From positions 1-49,681 of the forward strand of contig JAWXUL010000019.1 in NCBI GenBank assembly GCA_044432725.1: DNA of 49,681 bases. The letters are read 5' to 3'. The notes beneath the pieces are model-generated. The model had not been told where the DNA came from and made no database searches. It saw only the letters and a program-made list of their open reading frames with translations. Positions 9,049 through 18,363 of the stretch are shown here, in pieces (the first letter of the stretch is position 1; every line of letters starts with the position of its first letter). The DNA is from JAWXUK01 sp044432725. Lineage in GTDB: Bacteria > Bacillota > Clostridia > Oscillospirales > Oscillospiraceae. The translations under genes were made by a program, and so were the position numbers.

Positions 9049-10314
9049 ATGGAAAATAACCAAAAAGTGAGATCTTTAACATTTGATGTGACAGCACAAA
9101 TCGCAGTCATGATCGCAATCGCAAATTCAGTTGCTAATATAGGATGGTTCCTAATCACCGATATAGAACAACAATCCACCCAAGAAATCCTTGCATTGAT
9201 TGTGGTACAAACCATTTGCTTTTTAGGCACTTTGTGGTTTGCCGCAAAATTTCTCCACAAAAAATTAAGCCCCATCAAAGGCATCTCTGCCTATATGCAC
9301 GATATTGCACAAGGAAACTTGCAAAGCAAACTGGACCATCCCTCTAATGACGAACTGGGCTCTTTGGTCAATGATATTCATACCATGATAGATACTTTAT
9401 TTACCTATATAAACCATGTTTCCACGACTGTGACTCATTTTTCTCAGGGAAAAATATACGTGGATCGTTCTGTGGAATATATAGGAGATTATAAACCTGT
9501 TTATGACTCCATGGTGGCTTTTGAAGAGTTAATGACAGTGTCCTTGTCAGAATTGAAAGAAGCAGTAAAAGAAGTTGGAACAGGAGCCATCCAAATCTCC
9601 AACGGCGCTGGAGCCTTGGCAAATGGCTCCCAAGAACAGGCTTCTAGTATTGAGCAAATGAATCATCTCATTACAACCATCGACCGTGAAATAAGCGAAA
9701 CAGCGAATTATTCCAATAAAATATCAGATTATGCTAGTAGTATCACAGGAAATATCCTCACTAATAATGACAAAATGAAAAACCTAGCCACAAATGTACA
9801 AGAAATCAAAAACCACAGCAACGAAGTCTCACGGATTATCAAAGTCATCGAAGATGTGGCTTTTCAAACCAATATACTCGCCTTGAATGCCGCTGTCGAA
9901 GCAGCCAGAGCAGGAGAGTCTGGCCGAGGCTTTGCTGTGGTGGCAGACGAAGTACGAAATTTATCTATTCGAACCTCAGAAGCTGTGCGTGATACCAGTA
10001 GAATCATAACAGAAATGGAGATTTTCGTCACCTCTAGTGCAGATTTGGCACATGATACCTCTGGAGGTTTACAGCACATTGTGGACGAAGCACAAGACTT
10101 TGTCCAAAATATGAGCAACATCACCCATTCCACCAATGACCAGTCACAAGCAATCAACAACATTCACCGAGGTATGGAGCAAATTTCCCATGTGGTCCAT
10201 CAAAATGCAGCAATCAGTGAAGAATCCTCCGCCGCTACCGAGGAACTATCCACACAAGCCCAGCTGATGTCTAATCTGATTGAGAAATTTAACTTCAACC
10301 AACGCTCTTTCTAA
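9049..10314 (+). CDS. Methyl-accepting chemotaxis protein
   Basis: A chemoreceptor that signals to CheA/CheW. It has two hydrophobic segments (about residues 12-34 and 47-70) with only about 12 residues between them, so there is almost no extracellular sensor domain. A HAMP-like segment follows (about 70-125), then a long coiled-coil signalling domain. The hairpin tip is well conserved: FQTNILALNAAVEAARAGE followed by GRGFAVVADEVRNLS (about residues 270-305). At 421 residues it is a short, possibly energy- or cytosol-sensing type. No CheW-binding C-terminal pentapeptide is present. It has its own strong promoter and no che genes nearby. The ligand is unknown. Its link to the neighbouring c-di-GMP genes, through motility, is inference. 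Confidence 0.92.
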   Translation: MENNQKVRSLTFDVTAQIAVMIAIANSVANIGWFLITDIEQQSTQEILALIVVQTICFLGTLWFAAKFLHKKLSPIKGISAYMHDIAQGNLQSKLDHPSNDELGSLVNDIHTMIDTLFTYINHVSTTVTHFSQGKIYVDRSVEYIGDYKPVYDSMVAFEELMTVSLSELKEAVKEVGTGAIQISNGAGALANGSQEQASSIEQMNHLITTIDREISETANYSNKISDYASSITGNILTNNDKMKNLATNVQEIKNHSNEVSRIIKVIEDVAFQTNILALNAAVEAARAGESGRGFAVVADEVRNLSIRTSEAVRDTSRIITEMEIFVTSSADLAHDTSGGLQHIVDEAQDFVQNMSNITHSTNDQSQAINNIHRGMEQISHVVHQNAAISEESSAATEELSTQAQLMSNLIEKFNFNQRSF

Positions 10315-10334
10315 ATAAAAACTCTAAAAACTCC

Positions 10335-10580
10335 TGGGGACAAGCACACAAATTTAGTTAGTAGCCTTTTCCCTACTCCTGATTTTTTTAGCAGAGATCA
10401 GAAAAAACAAATTGCCAGCGATTTTCAAAAGAAAACCACTGACAAAAGGCAATGACAAAACATCGTTTCATCCTGATCCATATTTTGTTTACCAGACATC
10501 ATATTTGGGTCAAAAAAAGTCTGATTCACTGTAATCAAGGGAACATCTAAAAAACCTTTTGGGGACAAGAGTACAAATTT
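10335..10580. repeat. 21-bp direct repeats 225 bp apart in a 409-bp gene-free gap
   Basis: TGGGGACAAG followed after three variable bases by ACAAATTT occurs at 10335-10355 and again at 10560-10580. The sequence between them has no convincing reading frame. It could be a decayed small mobile element or a regulatory duplication. Nothing else is recognised in 10315-10596. Confidence 0.45.
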
Positions 10581-10596
10581 TCATTCTTAGATTGTT

Positions 10597-10639
10597 CTGA
10601 AAAAGTTCTAAATCCTAGGTGGATTCAGAACTTTTTCAG
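10597..10639. other. Long inverted repeat upstream of the dihydrofolate reductase gene
   Basis: CTGAAAAAGTTCT (10597-10609) pairs perfectly with 10627-10639. An inner 5-bp stem extends it after one mismatch, leaving a 5-nt loop. There is no T-tract on either side, so it is not a typical terminator. It ends 84 bp before the start at 10724, so it may be a leader structure. Confidence 0.6.
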
Positions 10640-10723
10640 GGTAACAATTAGGGCAAAGGAATTATTTTACTGTTGTTTAGGGGTTTTTAGAGGTTCCCTC
10701 AATAAAATTTTCGGAGGTATCAC

Positions 10724-11212
10724 ATGAAAGCGATTGTGTTGGTAGATCAAAACTGGGGAATCGGTAATGAGGGGAAACAGAACGTTTTCATTACCGAGGA
10801 TCTCAAAAGATTCAAAGAATTCACCACAGGAAACACCATCATTCTAGGACGAAAAACCCTAGACACTTTTCCCAGTAAAAAGCCATTACCCAATCGGCGC
10901 AATATCATTCTTTCTCGGAATCCTGAATATACCATATCAGGGGCTGAGGTCTTTTCTTCAGTGGAAGAAACCTTAGCCGCTCTAAGCCCCAATGAAATGG
11001 TTTATGTCGTCGGAGGTGCCAGTATTTACCAAGCTTTTTTGCCCTATTGCACAGAGGCCTTAGTGACAAAAGTAGAAGGAAACTATCCTGCTGACTGCTA
11101 TTTTCCCTCTTTAGACGACAAGGAAGATTGGACTCTTCGTGACAAATCCAATCGAAAAGAAGATTTGTCCATCTTCTATCGCTACTGCTTGTATCAAAAA
11201 AAGAAAGACTAA
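10724..11212 (+). CDS. folA: Dihydrofolate reductase
   Basis: Reduces dihydrofolate to tetrahydrofolate with NADPH, in the cytoplasm. The 162-residue length is normal. Diagnostic parts are WGIGNEG at the N terminus, the substrate helix TEDLKRFKEFT with an acidic residue at Asp26 and Phe30, the cofactor motif ILGRKTLDTFP, RNIILSRN, and YVVGGASIYQAFLPY near the end. The Met20-loop region reads GNEGKQNVFITED instead of the usual GxxxxLPW, a modest divergence. CGGAGG precedes the ATG. No thymidylate synthase gene is adjacent, which is common in Clostridia. Confidence 0.93.
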   Translation: MKAIVLVDQNWGIGNEGKQNVFITEDLKRFKEFTTGNTIILGRKTLDTFPSKKPLPNRRNIILSRNPEYTISGAEVFSSVEETLAALSPNEMVYVVGGASIYQAFLPYCTEALVTKVEGNYPADCYFPSLDDKEDWTLRDKSNRKEDLSIFYRYCLYQKKKD

Positions 11213-11260
11213 TTTTATTCAGGCAAGTTTAGAAGGAATTCTTCCCAATAAGTCTACCGT

Positions 11261-11599
11261 TTATAGTGCCTTCAGTACCTCTTTTCCCAAGAGAACTGTG
11301 CTTTCTGTCACTAAGATAGGGCGTTTCAACAGCATACCATCACTGGCTAATACTTGATATTTTTCTTCTAAGGTCATGGTGGGTAATTTATCTTTCAAAC
11401 CCAATTCACGGTATTTCATACCAGAGGTATTGAAAAATTTCTTAATATCCAAAGCACTTTTTTCATGAAAGGATTGGATTTCCTCTGGAGAAGGATTGTC
11501 TTCCACGATATGTCTCGTTTCTAAAGTAATCCCCCCTTCTGTCAATTCTTTTTTATACTTGCTGCAAGTAGAACATTTTGGGTATTCAATATAAAGCAT
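11261..11599 (-). CDS. ArsC/Spx-family protein (thioredoxin-like fold)
   Basis: The start is set at 11599 because AAAAGGAGAG lies just upstream; a longer reading to 11671 has no binding site. The 112-residue product begins MLYIEYPKCSTCSKYKKELT with a CxxC at the position of the ArsC/Spx catalytic cysteine. It continues with the family pattern of a middle DIKKFFNTSGMKYRELGLKDKL segment and RPILVT near the end. By family it is either an arsenate-reductase-like oxidoreductase (YffB type) or a regulator. I favour the reductase-like group because of its length and the absence of Spx-specific C-terminal features. It stands alone, with a terminator at 11720-11754 just upstream. Confidence 0.82.
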   Translation of the reverse strand: MLYIEYPKCSTCSKYKKELTEGGITLETRHIVEDNPSPEEIQSFHEKSALDIKKFFNTSGMKYRELGLKDKLPTMTLEEKYQVLASDGMLLKRPILVTESTVLLGKEVLKAL

Positions 11600-11719
11600 G
11601 AGAACTCTCCTTTTGGTCGTTTTTATAAATTTAGTGCAAAGCAAGGTACAAACGTGCAACACACTTTCCACTTGTTACAAGTTTATTCTACCTTATTTCA
11701 CTCCAAAAGTCAACAAGAT

Positions 11720-11754
11720 AAGGCTGCGTCACCATGATTGGATGACACAGCCTT
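11720..11754. terminator. Hairpin, probable terminator
   Basis: AAGGCTG and GTCA pair with TGAC and CAGCCTT around an 11-nt loop, just downstream of the minus-strand gene ending at 11768. The T-run on the minus-strand exit side is weak. Confidence 0.6.
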
Positions 11755-11767
11755 CTTTGCATCTATT

Positions 11768-12253
11768 TCACTCTTTGCTTTTCAAATAAGCAAGCCCAGC
11801 AGCAGCCAAGCCGTGGTCGTTTTCTTGTGACAAGCCTGTGACAGCCACAGCCCCCACAACACCCACGCCTTCCACAGTGATAGGTAGCCCGCCCCCTGCA
11901 ATGGCATAGTCTTCATGGGCTAAGCCATAACGACTGTGGACTGTTTGCTCGTTTTTATCCAAAAAATATGCCATTTCAAAAGAGCTTTTGAAAAATTTAT
12001 AAACAGTATTCTCTTTACGACAAAGCCAATCATCGCTGAGAGGTGCCGTATTGGGCATCATGCAGTGAAACACTTTTTTATGATTCAAACTGATAGACAT
12101 CCCCACTGGATAATTGTTTTTCGCAGCTTCGCCTTGCATAAAGACCCCCATCTCCCAAGCGTCTTTTTCATCAAATTTTTTCAGCACCAAATCTTTTTGT
12201 TCTTGTTGATGCTTTGCGATTTGTTCTTCAGAGAATTTTTTATCGTATAACAT
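11768..12253 (-). CDS. HbpS/UPF0303-type (haem-degrading domain) protein
   Basis: Matches the small PF03928-like family (GlcG/HbpS/UPF0303). It has a helical N terminus (residues 1-40), then VGMSISLNHKKVFHCMMPNTAPLSDDWLCRKENTV and the C-terminal HEDYAIAGGGLPITVEGVGVVGAVAVTGL pattern typical of the fold (named here in two parts). Members bind haem or corrinoid-like ligands or act as chaperone-like partners; the exact role is not known. I chose ATG at 12253, ten bases after AAAGGA; a TTG two codons earlier is also possible. It is 161 residues, normal for the family, and appears monocistronic. Confidence 0.8.
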   Translation of the reverse strand: MLYDKKFSEEQIAKHQQEQKDLVLKKFDEKDAWEMGVFMQGEAAKNNYPVGMSISLNHKKVFHCMMPNTAPLSDDWLCRKENTVYKFFKSSFEMAYFLDKNEQTVHSRYGLAHEDYAIAGGGLPITVEGVGVVGAVAVTGLSQENDHGLAAAGLAYLKSKE

Positions 12254-12356
12254 TTGCAATCTGTCCTTTCTTTTTCAAGGCAACACCGACTCATTCCTCT
12301 TTTCAAATAAATTAAAGCTACTTAGAAGCGAGGATGAAATTACCTTCATATTCATA

Positions 12357-12403
12357 AAAACCCTACAGCCTTGAAAAGATTCTCAAAGTTGTAGGGTTTT
12401 ACG
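12357..12403. terminator. Bidirectional intrinsic terminator at the end of the uronate locus
   Basis: AAAACCCTACA pairs with TGTAGGGTTTT, with an extra inner TTGA/TCAA stem. It is downstream of the minus-strand SDR gene, and the A-run on the left becomes the T-tract on that strand. Confidence 0.8.
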
Positions 12404-12457
12404 ATTCCTAAGCTTCTTTTTTCAAAGAAGTTTTTTTCTTTTCAGAAATTTTAGGGA

Positions 12458-13210
12458 TTACATGAAGTCTTGACCACCGTTGATTTGGATAACTTCGCCA
12501 GTGAGGAAAGAAGCTTTTTCGCTGACCAAGAAGCCAACAACGCTAGCAACTTCTTCTGGTTGTCCCAAACGTTTCAGAAGGATGTTGTTTTTCCAGCTTT
12601 CAAAGACTTCTGGTTTTGTAGCTTTGATTTGAGCATGGAAATCAGTGTCAATGGTACCAGGGCTGACAGCGTTGACACGGATGCCGTATTCTGCCAAATC
12701 TTTTGCAAGTGCACGAGTCAGAAGCAAAACGCCACCTTTAGAAACACCATAGATACCAGCACCAGGACCACCGCCGTTATAAGAAGCGTTAGAGCAGAAG
12801 TTGATGATACAAGGATTGTTTTGGCTCTTTTTCAAGTAAGGAATGGCTGCACGGCTTGCAAAGAAAGCACTGTCAAGGTTTAATGCCATAACATTACGGA
12901 AGAAAGAAGTTTCCATTTCTTCGAAACGTTGACGGCCACCCAAACCACCTGCATTGTTCACAAGAACATCAATCACGCCATATTTTTCGCCGATTGCTTT
13001 GATGCCTTTGTCCATAGCTTCTTCGTCGCAGACATTGAAGTTCATGTATTCACAAGTGATTTTTTCTGCTTCTAGCAAAGAAATACATTCTTTCGCTTGG
13101 TTGTCGTCAATACCGTTAATGATGACGGTATAACCCATGCGGCCCAATTCCAATGCGTTCTTTCTACCGATTCCGCCGGTAGCACCTGTGATTACTGCAA
13201 TTTTACTCAT
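12458..13210 (-). CDS. SDR-family oxidoreductase, probable uronate (DEH/KDG-type) reductase
   Basis: A classical short-chain dehydrogenase of 250 residues. It has the TGATGGIG cofactor motif at 8-15, NNAG at 85-88, Ser near 140-143, and Tyr154-x3-Lys158, and it ends near LTGEVIQINGGQDFM. The start at 13210 follows AAGGAG; a longer reading to 13378 lacks one. It is the last gene of the uronate operon, downstream of a KdgF cupin and two lyases. By analogy with KduD, DhuD and DEH reductases, it probably reduces 4-deoxy-L-erythro-5-hexoseulose uronate or a related ketouronate. The reaction is inferred from context; FabG-like activity cannot be excluded by sequence. The 284-bp gap before it (13211-13494) has no gene, only a GCTCCCC/GGGGA hairpin and a CTCTAG palindrome. 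Confidence 0.82.
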   Translation of the reverse strand: MSKIAVITGATGGIGRKNALELGRMGYTVIINGIDDNQAKECISLLEAEKITCEYMNFNVCDEEAMDKGIKAIGEKYGVIDVLVNNAGGLGGRQRFEEMETSFFRNVMALNLDSAFFASRAAIPYLKKSQNNPCIINFCSNASYNGGGPGAGIYGVSKGGVLLLTRALAKDLAEYGIRVNAVSPGTIDTDFHAQIKATKPEVFESWKNNILLKRLGQPEEVASVVGFLVSEKASFLTGEVIQINGGQDFM

Positions 13211-13494
13211 ATTATTTTGACTCCTTTTTGCTTCCCCTTTTGGGGAGCGATATTGTATATTCGGCAATACCTCATAATTCCCATGTTCAAATTTCAATAT
13301 AAATTGTTCCACAAAAAGTTGAATTTTGAGTGTAATCCTGTGTGGATTGCCGAGAAATTCAGCGAATTTGTGGGGCAATTTTTGAAAAAATTTGGAGATG
13401 AGGGATTGTGATGTGTTGCCGGTCCTCCGAATACTGGAAAAATTAGTATTGAAGGTTCCGTTATGGAACTCTAGAACTAGAGCGACTCCTTAAC

Positions 13495-13827
13495 TTACGC
13501 TAGAAAATCATCCCGTTGTGGGGTGAAAATGTCGATAAGCTTCCCTGCTTCCAAGCAGACAGCCCCGTGGACAATGTGTGGCTCTTTATAAGTGCTGTCC
13601 CCAGGACCCACCACCATTTTATTGCCTCCGATATCAAACTCGAATTTACCTTCGATAATATAGGTACATTGGTCATGAAAATGCTCATGCAATGCGCCCA
13701 CTGCGCCTTTTTCAAAACAGAGTTCACAAACCATTAACTTGTCGTTATAGGCAAGAATTTTACGAGTGACTCCCTCAGCGACTTCTTTTCCTTGGATTTC
13801 GCTGTTAATAAAATAATTTTGTGGCAT
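13495..13827 (-). CDS. kdgF: KdgF-type cupin, unsaturated uronate linearisation
   Basis: A single-domain cupin of 110 residues. The metal site shows as HEHFHDQ (His47, His49, Gln53) with a later His87 in PHIVHG, and the C-terminal block DIFTPQRDDFL matches KdgF proteins. KdgF is known to speed conversion of 4,5-unsaturated monouronates, made by polyuronate lyases, into the linear ketouronate. Its place directly after two lyase genes and before an SDR reductase fits that role closely. AAGGAG precedes the ATG, which lies 2 bp after the stop of the lyase gene, so they are coupled. The remaining uncertainty is that many small cupins look alike. Confidence 0.8.
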   Translation of the reverse strand: MPQNYFINSEIQGKEVAEGVTRKILAYNDKLMVCELCFEKGAVGALHEHFHDQCTYIIEGKFEFDIGGNKMVVGPGDSTYKEPHIVHGAVCLEAGKLIDIFTPQRDDFLA

Positions 13828-13829
13828 TC

Positions 13830-15734
13830 TTAATTCTCCTTTACATTCATCTTCATTTTATAAGTGATATTCGTTCCCTTTTCACGAAGTAACAGGGTTG
13901 TACGACGTTGGTTCACAGGATTGTCCATGGTTTCTAGCAAAAATGCCTCTTTTCCTTTGGTATCAAAGGTCAAAGTGACAGTAATTTCATCCGCTTCAGC
14001 AGTCAAAACCACTTCTTCTGGATCACCCAGAATTTGCTTGCAAGAAATCACATGTTGATATCCGTTTTTATCATAACCTAAAGTTCCATCCTCCATAGCA
14101 ATGGCGCAAGTCACTTTAAATTGACTTTCTAAATGGTAAACATAGTCGTAATTATGACTATCTTTACTTTCCACTGTGAAAGTATCCTCCACAGTATTGG
14201 TACCAATGGTGATTTCTCTACCATAGAAAACATTGTGATTTTCTTCTGGATAGACACCTGCACGTGCTTTCACATGGTGGTCACCATACTCCAAACATTC
14301 CCCAGGTTGGAAAGAAGCAATGTCTTCTCCGTCACAAACCACTGTATTATGGCATAGTGTTTTCCGATGCCATTCATTACAAAGACGAGAACGATACCCA
14401 GCATTAGACAAGTCACGGCTGATTCTTGTTTTGCCGTAAACCACCTCAATCCCCATAATATCAGGGTGTGCGTGGGACTTGGCATTCAAGCCATACTTCA
14501 AGAAGAGATTTAACTTCCCATTACGAAGCATGGTGTAATTTGAATTTGGATAGTTGGTTTCTGCACGCTCAATTTCTTTGTAATTGTTATAATCAAAGTC
14601 TGGATTGAAGAGCAGTTTCTCCACAGGGGTGATGTTATTGAGATAATAAGCATCAGAAAGTGGTAAAATAGTACGAGGCGCCTCAATTTTTTCGATTGCT
14701 TTGATGATATTACCCAGTTTGCTGTTTTCACCAGCAACACGAGCCATTGTGTGATACTGATAACTATAAGTTTTCAGATTCAAATCAGGCCAACCATCGT
14801 TTGGATTGGGGAAATATCCATTGTCAAAAGTGAATTCTGCACCTTTTTCGTACATTTTCAAAATGGTGTCTTTACATTTTGCATCCATTTCGTAATTATA
14901 CAGATGAGCAAACAGCACCAAGTAACAAACCCCTTCTAACAAGAAGTAGTTATAGTGGGTAGAACCTTCGTACCAGAAATAGTCCTTCGTAACCCCTTGT
15001 GCCATTTGATTGTTCAAGCCAAATTCACCATTGAATGCAAAATCAACCAACTCTTTGTCTCCACAAACGAAGCCCATAATCCCAATCGCAGCATCGTTCC
15101 ACACACGAATGTTATGGATTTGATCCACTTGTGGTTTCAAAAGACGACACATTTCTTGGAACCAATCAAAAATCTTGGTTTTAAATGCATCATCAATGTC
15201 CTCTTTGATGATTTCATAAGCTTGCGCCACACGGATTCCCACAATGGACTCATTCAGACCTTGTGGCATAATACGACTGGAACCCCAAGCCATGGTTTCG
15301 TAATCTTTATAGTGATCTCCTTCTTTACGATGGATTTCAAACTCTAAATAATGATCGGCATAAAAAGTAATGATATCTTTGGTATAGTCTAAAAATTCTT
15401 TGTTGCCTGTTGCTTTAAAGCACAGCGCAGAAACAAGAGACACCACAATGGCTTGATTGCGATAGAAATACTGCCAAACACCATCATACTCTTCACTTTG
15501 GAATACTTGTCCACAAACTTCACAGCGATGGACATTCTTTTCCTTGTGATTATAGATCAAACGTCCACCATCGTCATTACAGAAATAAATATGCCCCCAA
15601 CGGCTGGTGATGGAAGGATCATCAGAAAAATCTGACATATAATCACGAACTTCAGCTTCCATCTCTGTCAAAACAGCTTTATTACTTGGGTCGCTCCCCA
15701 TCAATTCAATAAATCTATCATTTACATAATTCAT
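13830..15734 (-). CDS. Heparinase II/III-like polysaccharide lyase, cytoplasmic (oligouronate lyase)
   Basis: A 634-residue protein with an alpha/alpha-toroid region (about 60-370) and a C-terminal beta-sandwich domain. An early CEVCGQVF...YDGVWQ segment (about residue 70-90) resembles the cysteine-containing start seen in PL15/PL17-type oligoalginate lyases. The heparinase II/III signature appears as KSHAHPDIMGIEVVYGKTRI followed by a CHNTVVCDG segment. No signal peptide is present, so it acts inside the cell on imported oligosaccharides. It is coupled to the lyase before it (stop at 15738, ATG at 15734) and to kdgF after it. The substrate could be alginate-like or glycosaminoglycan-derived. 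The lack of any GH88 hydrolase or sulfatase in the locus favours a non-sulfated polyuronate, but this is inference. Confidence 0.82.
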   Translation of the reverse strand: MNYVNDRFIELMGSDPSNKAVLTEMEAEVRDYMSDFSDDPSITSRWGHIYFCNDDGGRLIYNHKEKNVHRCEVCGQVFQSEEYDGVWQYFYRNQAIVVSLVSALCFKATGNKEFLDYTKDIITFYADHYLEFEIHRKEGDHYKDYETMAWGSSRIMPQGLNESIVGIRVAQAYEIIKEDIDDAFKTKIFDWFQEMCRLLKPQVDQIHNIRVWNDAAIGIMGFVCGDKELVDFAFNGEFGLNNQMAQGVTKDYFWYEGSTHYNYFLLEGVCYLVLFAHLYNYEMDAKCKDTILKMYEKGAEFTFDNGYFPNPNDGWPDLNLKTYSYQYHTMARVAGENSKLGNIIKAIEKIEAPRTILPLSDAYYLNNITPVEKLLFNPDFDYNNYKEIERAETNYPNSNYTMLRNGKLNLFLKYGLNAKSHAHPDIMGIEVVYGKTRISRDLSNAGYRSRLCNEWHRKTLCHNTVVCDGEDIASFQPGECLEYGDHHVKARAGVYPEENHNVFYGREITIGTNTVEDTFTVESKDSHNYDYVYHLESQFKVTCAIAMEDGTLGYDKNGYQHVISCKQILGDPEEVVLTAEADEITVTLTFDTKGKEAFLLETMDNPVNQRRTTLLLREKGTNITYKMKMNVKEN

Positions 15735-15737
15735 ATC

Positions 15738-17723
15738 TTAGCCCATCCAAATCCAGTTTTTAGCATCCACAGCAACAACCACAGTACCTGCTTTTTCCCC
15801 TGCAGCAGCTGGTGCTTTTTCTGCAAGATAGCATTGATAACTTGCTTTGTCGGTTTTGATTGTCACTTCTCCATCACCAATCGTCATGGTAGCACGATCG
15901 CTAAGGGTTAAAAACTCTACCATGCTTTGTTTGGTACAAGGTGATTTTGATTCTGTGACTGTGCTGACCATGTCCACAATACATTTGTTGTCAGGTTCTT
16001 GGGTTGTCATCACTGCTTCAATGTGGTGTTTGACTTCTTTTTGCCCGATTGCTTCCCCAGACATCACATAATAACTTGCAGTATTTGCACCCATGGGCAG
16101 AGTTTTGCTGCCATCTTTTTGGACTGTCATTGGAATTTCTGTATTGGTGACACAGCCATAAATGTGTGGTGTTTCACTTTCGAAAACGTCTACCATCATG
16201 ATGAAATCCAAGTCTTTGTTGGTCACATAACGACGGCTGACTTCTTTCATTTTCAGGTCAGGAGGATAAACCCCTGCTGTTTCACCACAGAAAGTCAGAA
16301 TACCATCTTTTTCTTCCACATCAGAGCAAGTACCTTTGAAACTTTCAGCAAGATTCATGTTTGGATTTGCTTCCAAACGCTTTTTCATTGCTTGTACATA
16401 AGTATCATTTTGGTCTTCTACGTCAGTATATTGTCCATCTACCAACAAAACACTGTGTTGAGTTGCCATAATGTTACGATTATAGCCATCTTCACGGGTG
16501 AAATACTCTTTCCCTTGGCAAAGAACATAACTCAAGTTATCAGGATGGTGATGGCTGAGAGACAAGGACATCCCAGGATAGGTGTTGTTGGCATATGCCA
16601 TCCATTGGTCTTTCCCACCTGGATAACCACATTTCATAGAGAAAACACGGTCATCACTGGTAAATCCACTACGAAGAGAAACAATTCCCAGATCATCAAA
16701 CTTACGATAAAGTGGCAAATCATCAAAGGATTTAGAGGCAACAGAAGGATTATAGAACAGGAATTCTAGTCCTGCTTCTGGCAAAATACCTGGTTTTACC
16801 TTACTTTGTGTTGCTTCTTGTTCTAAATATTCGGTGGTGGCTAGATCACCAAAATGTTGGGCATAGCCATCATTATACTCAGAAGCTGTTTTGTAATACA
16901 CCAAAGCTGTATGACAACTGTGACGGTCATGACAATCACCAAAATCAATTTGAGTTGCCATGTTACCTGCACTTTGGTACAGACGATAATAGAAGGTATT
17001 TTTCAAGTAATTACAGCTTTTGAACAAATCAACAGAGGAGTGTTTTTTTGCCAAATGAGCATAGATAAAGAGCCACATACCACCATAACGCCAATAGGTC
17101 ACACCTTCATAGTTAGAACCATCTTCTGGCATCAGTTCAAACACTTTTCCAAAATTGATTTCTGCTGCTTTCACATAGTCACTGCCAATACCAGCGTGTT
17201 TTTGCAAGACATAACCTGCTGTTGCCACACCATTTAGGTTGATCCAGTTATGGTTTTGTCCATAATTCACAGGCCAACCATGATCGTTATTCACATGATG
17301 GTCATACATGATTTTAGCGTGATTTGCAATTTTATCTTGGATTGCTTTGGCTTCGTCTTTCTCTAAATAAGGTTGCAACCAGTCATATCCTAAAGAAAGT
17401 CCCCATAAAATCCAAGAAGCACTAAGGTCAAGGTTCACCATATGAACATTACCCCATTTTTCATAACCAAGGACTGTTTGCATCCAACGACGTGCTTCAT
17501 TTAAATAGCGATCTTCTTTCGTTAGGAGATAACAAAGAGAAAGGTTCACAATATTGATCCCCATATAAGTAATACTTTTGGGGGGATGTTCCTTTGGCAG
17601 ATCCATGGTAAAATAACGTTCACATTCCACTTTCAAACGGTCATAGCGAATTTTATATCCACCCTCCAGACCATCTAGGTAAGGTTTTAGATCTCCAATA
17701 AAAATCAGTTCATTTTGACTCAC
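15738..17723 (-). CDS. Heparinase II/III-like polysaccharide lyase, cytoplasmic (second lyase)
   Basis: A 661-residue protein with a helical toroid domain containing VNYGQNHNWINLNGVATAG (about residues 153-171) and EDGSNYEGVTYWRYG, and a beta-sandwich domain with SHHHPDNLSYVLCQGKEYF and a following EDGYN. These are hallmarks of the heparinase II/III superfamily, closer to the DUF4962/PL21-like side than its neighbour. No signal peptide is seen. The start is GTG at 17723, directly abutting the TAA of the gene before it and preceded by AAGGAGG, so the start is well supported. With the 13830 enzyme it probably forms a pair attacking different linkages or chain ends of imported oligouronates. The precise polysaccharide lyase family needs a profile search. 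Confidence 0.8.
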   Translation of the reverse strand: MSQNELIFIGDLKPYLDGLEGGYKIRYDRLKVECERYFTMDLPKEHPPKSITYMGINIVNLSLCYLLTKEDRYLNEARRWMQTVLGYEKWGNVHMVNLDLSASWILWGLSLGYDWLQPYLEKDEAKAIQDKIANHAKIMYDHHVNNDHGWPVNYGQNHNWINLNGVATAGYVLQKHAGIGSDYVKAAEINFGKVFELMPEDGSNYEGVTYWRYGGMWLFIYAHLAKKHSSVDLFKSCNYLKNTFYYRLYQSAGNMATQIDFGDCHDRHSCHTALVYYKTASEYNDGYAQHFGDLATTEYLEQEATQSKVKPGILPEAGLEFLFYNPSVASKSFDDLPLYRKFDDLGIVSLRSGFTSDDRVFSMKCGYPGGKDQWMAYANNTYPGMSLSLSHHHPDNLSYVLCQGKEYFTREDGYNRNIMATQHSVLLVDGQYTDVEDQNDTYVQAMKKRLEANPNMNLAESFKGTCSDVEEKDGILTFCGETAGVYPPDLKMKEVSRRYVTNKDLDFIMMVDVFESETPHIYGCVTNTEIPMTVQKDGSKTLPMGANTASYYVMSGEAIGQKEVKHHIEAVMTTQEPDNKCIVDMVSTVTESKSPCTKQSMVEFLTLSDRATMTIGDGEVTIKTDKASYQCYLAEKAPAAAGEKAGTVVVAVDAKNWIWMG

Positions 17724-18233
17724 TTATTTTTCCTCCTTTTTTGTTTTATCCAATAATTCCAATAGTCTATCCATGATACTCTTTGACAAAGTAAAATAGA
17801 ACATAAAAAATATGGCAAAAAGCACAGGCTCTCCTGGGAGCAAAACTGTGCCTTCTACATCATTTGTTATGGCAACCAGCCCCACATTGATCCAATGATA
17901 GGTGAAATAAACCAGAATCGTAATTCCCATACAGCGAAACACTTCACCCAATGACAACATGACATTTTGAGGAATGGTTCGTTGGAAATATTTTTTGTTG
18001 ATAATTTCTCCCCTACGACTTAGGGTAAACATGTTGTAAGCGATGGGATAAAACACCACGATATGTGCAATTGCAATGCTAACACCTAGGAAAAAGATAA
18101 AATCAATCGCCCCAGTATTAGCCACGCCTGTACCAAATCCGATAAAGAAATAGACAGCACCAACCACCCACCATTGCAGCAGACCGGCTTTAAATTCCTC
18201 TGAAAATCGTATTTTTTTTCTCGTTGTACTCAT
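17724..18233 (-). CDS. Small integral membrane protein with four predicted helices, unknown
   Basis: A product of 169 residues starting MSTTRKKIRFSEEF, with ATG at 18233 after GAGGTG; a longer reading to 18293 has no binding site. Hydrophobic stretches lie at about 21-40, 45-65, 92-112 and 130-150, with a basic cytoplasmic-looking tail. I recognise no family. It is one of four similar-sized membrane proteins placed directly around the transporter ATPase, all in one operon with overlapping or abutting ends. Possible roles are an accessory to the importer or a lyase scaffold, but nothing in the sequence proves this. Confidence 0.75.
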   Translation of the reverse strand: MSTTRKKIRFSEEFKAGLLQWWVVGAVYFFIGFGTGVANTGAIDFIFFLGVSIAIAHIVVFYPIAYNMFTLSRRGEIINKKYFQRTIPQNVMLSLGEVFRCMGITILVYFTYHWINVGLVAITNDVEGTVLLPGEPVLFAIFFMFYFTLSKSIMDRLLELLDKTKKEEK

Positions 18234-18363
18234 AAACACCTCGTTTACTCTTTGGAAAAGCAAAGGTTTGTCTCTGCTAATCCTTTGTTTCAACGGCTTG
18301 AACCAAATAATTGATCCAAGCCGTTAGATGATCTTCTTACGGACATTGTTTGAACAAAAGGAC

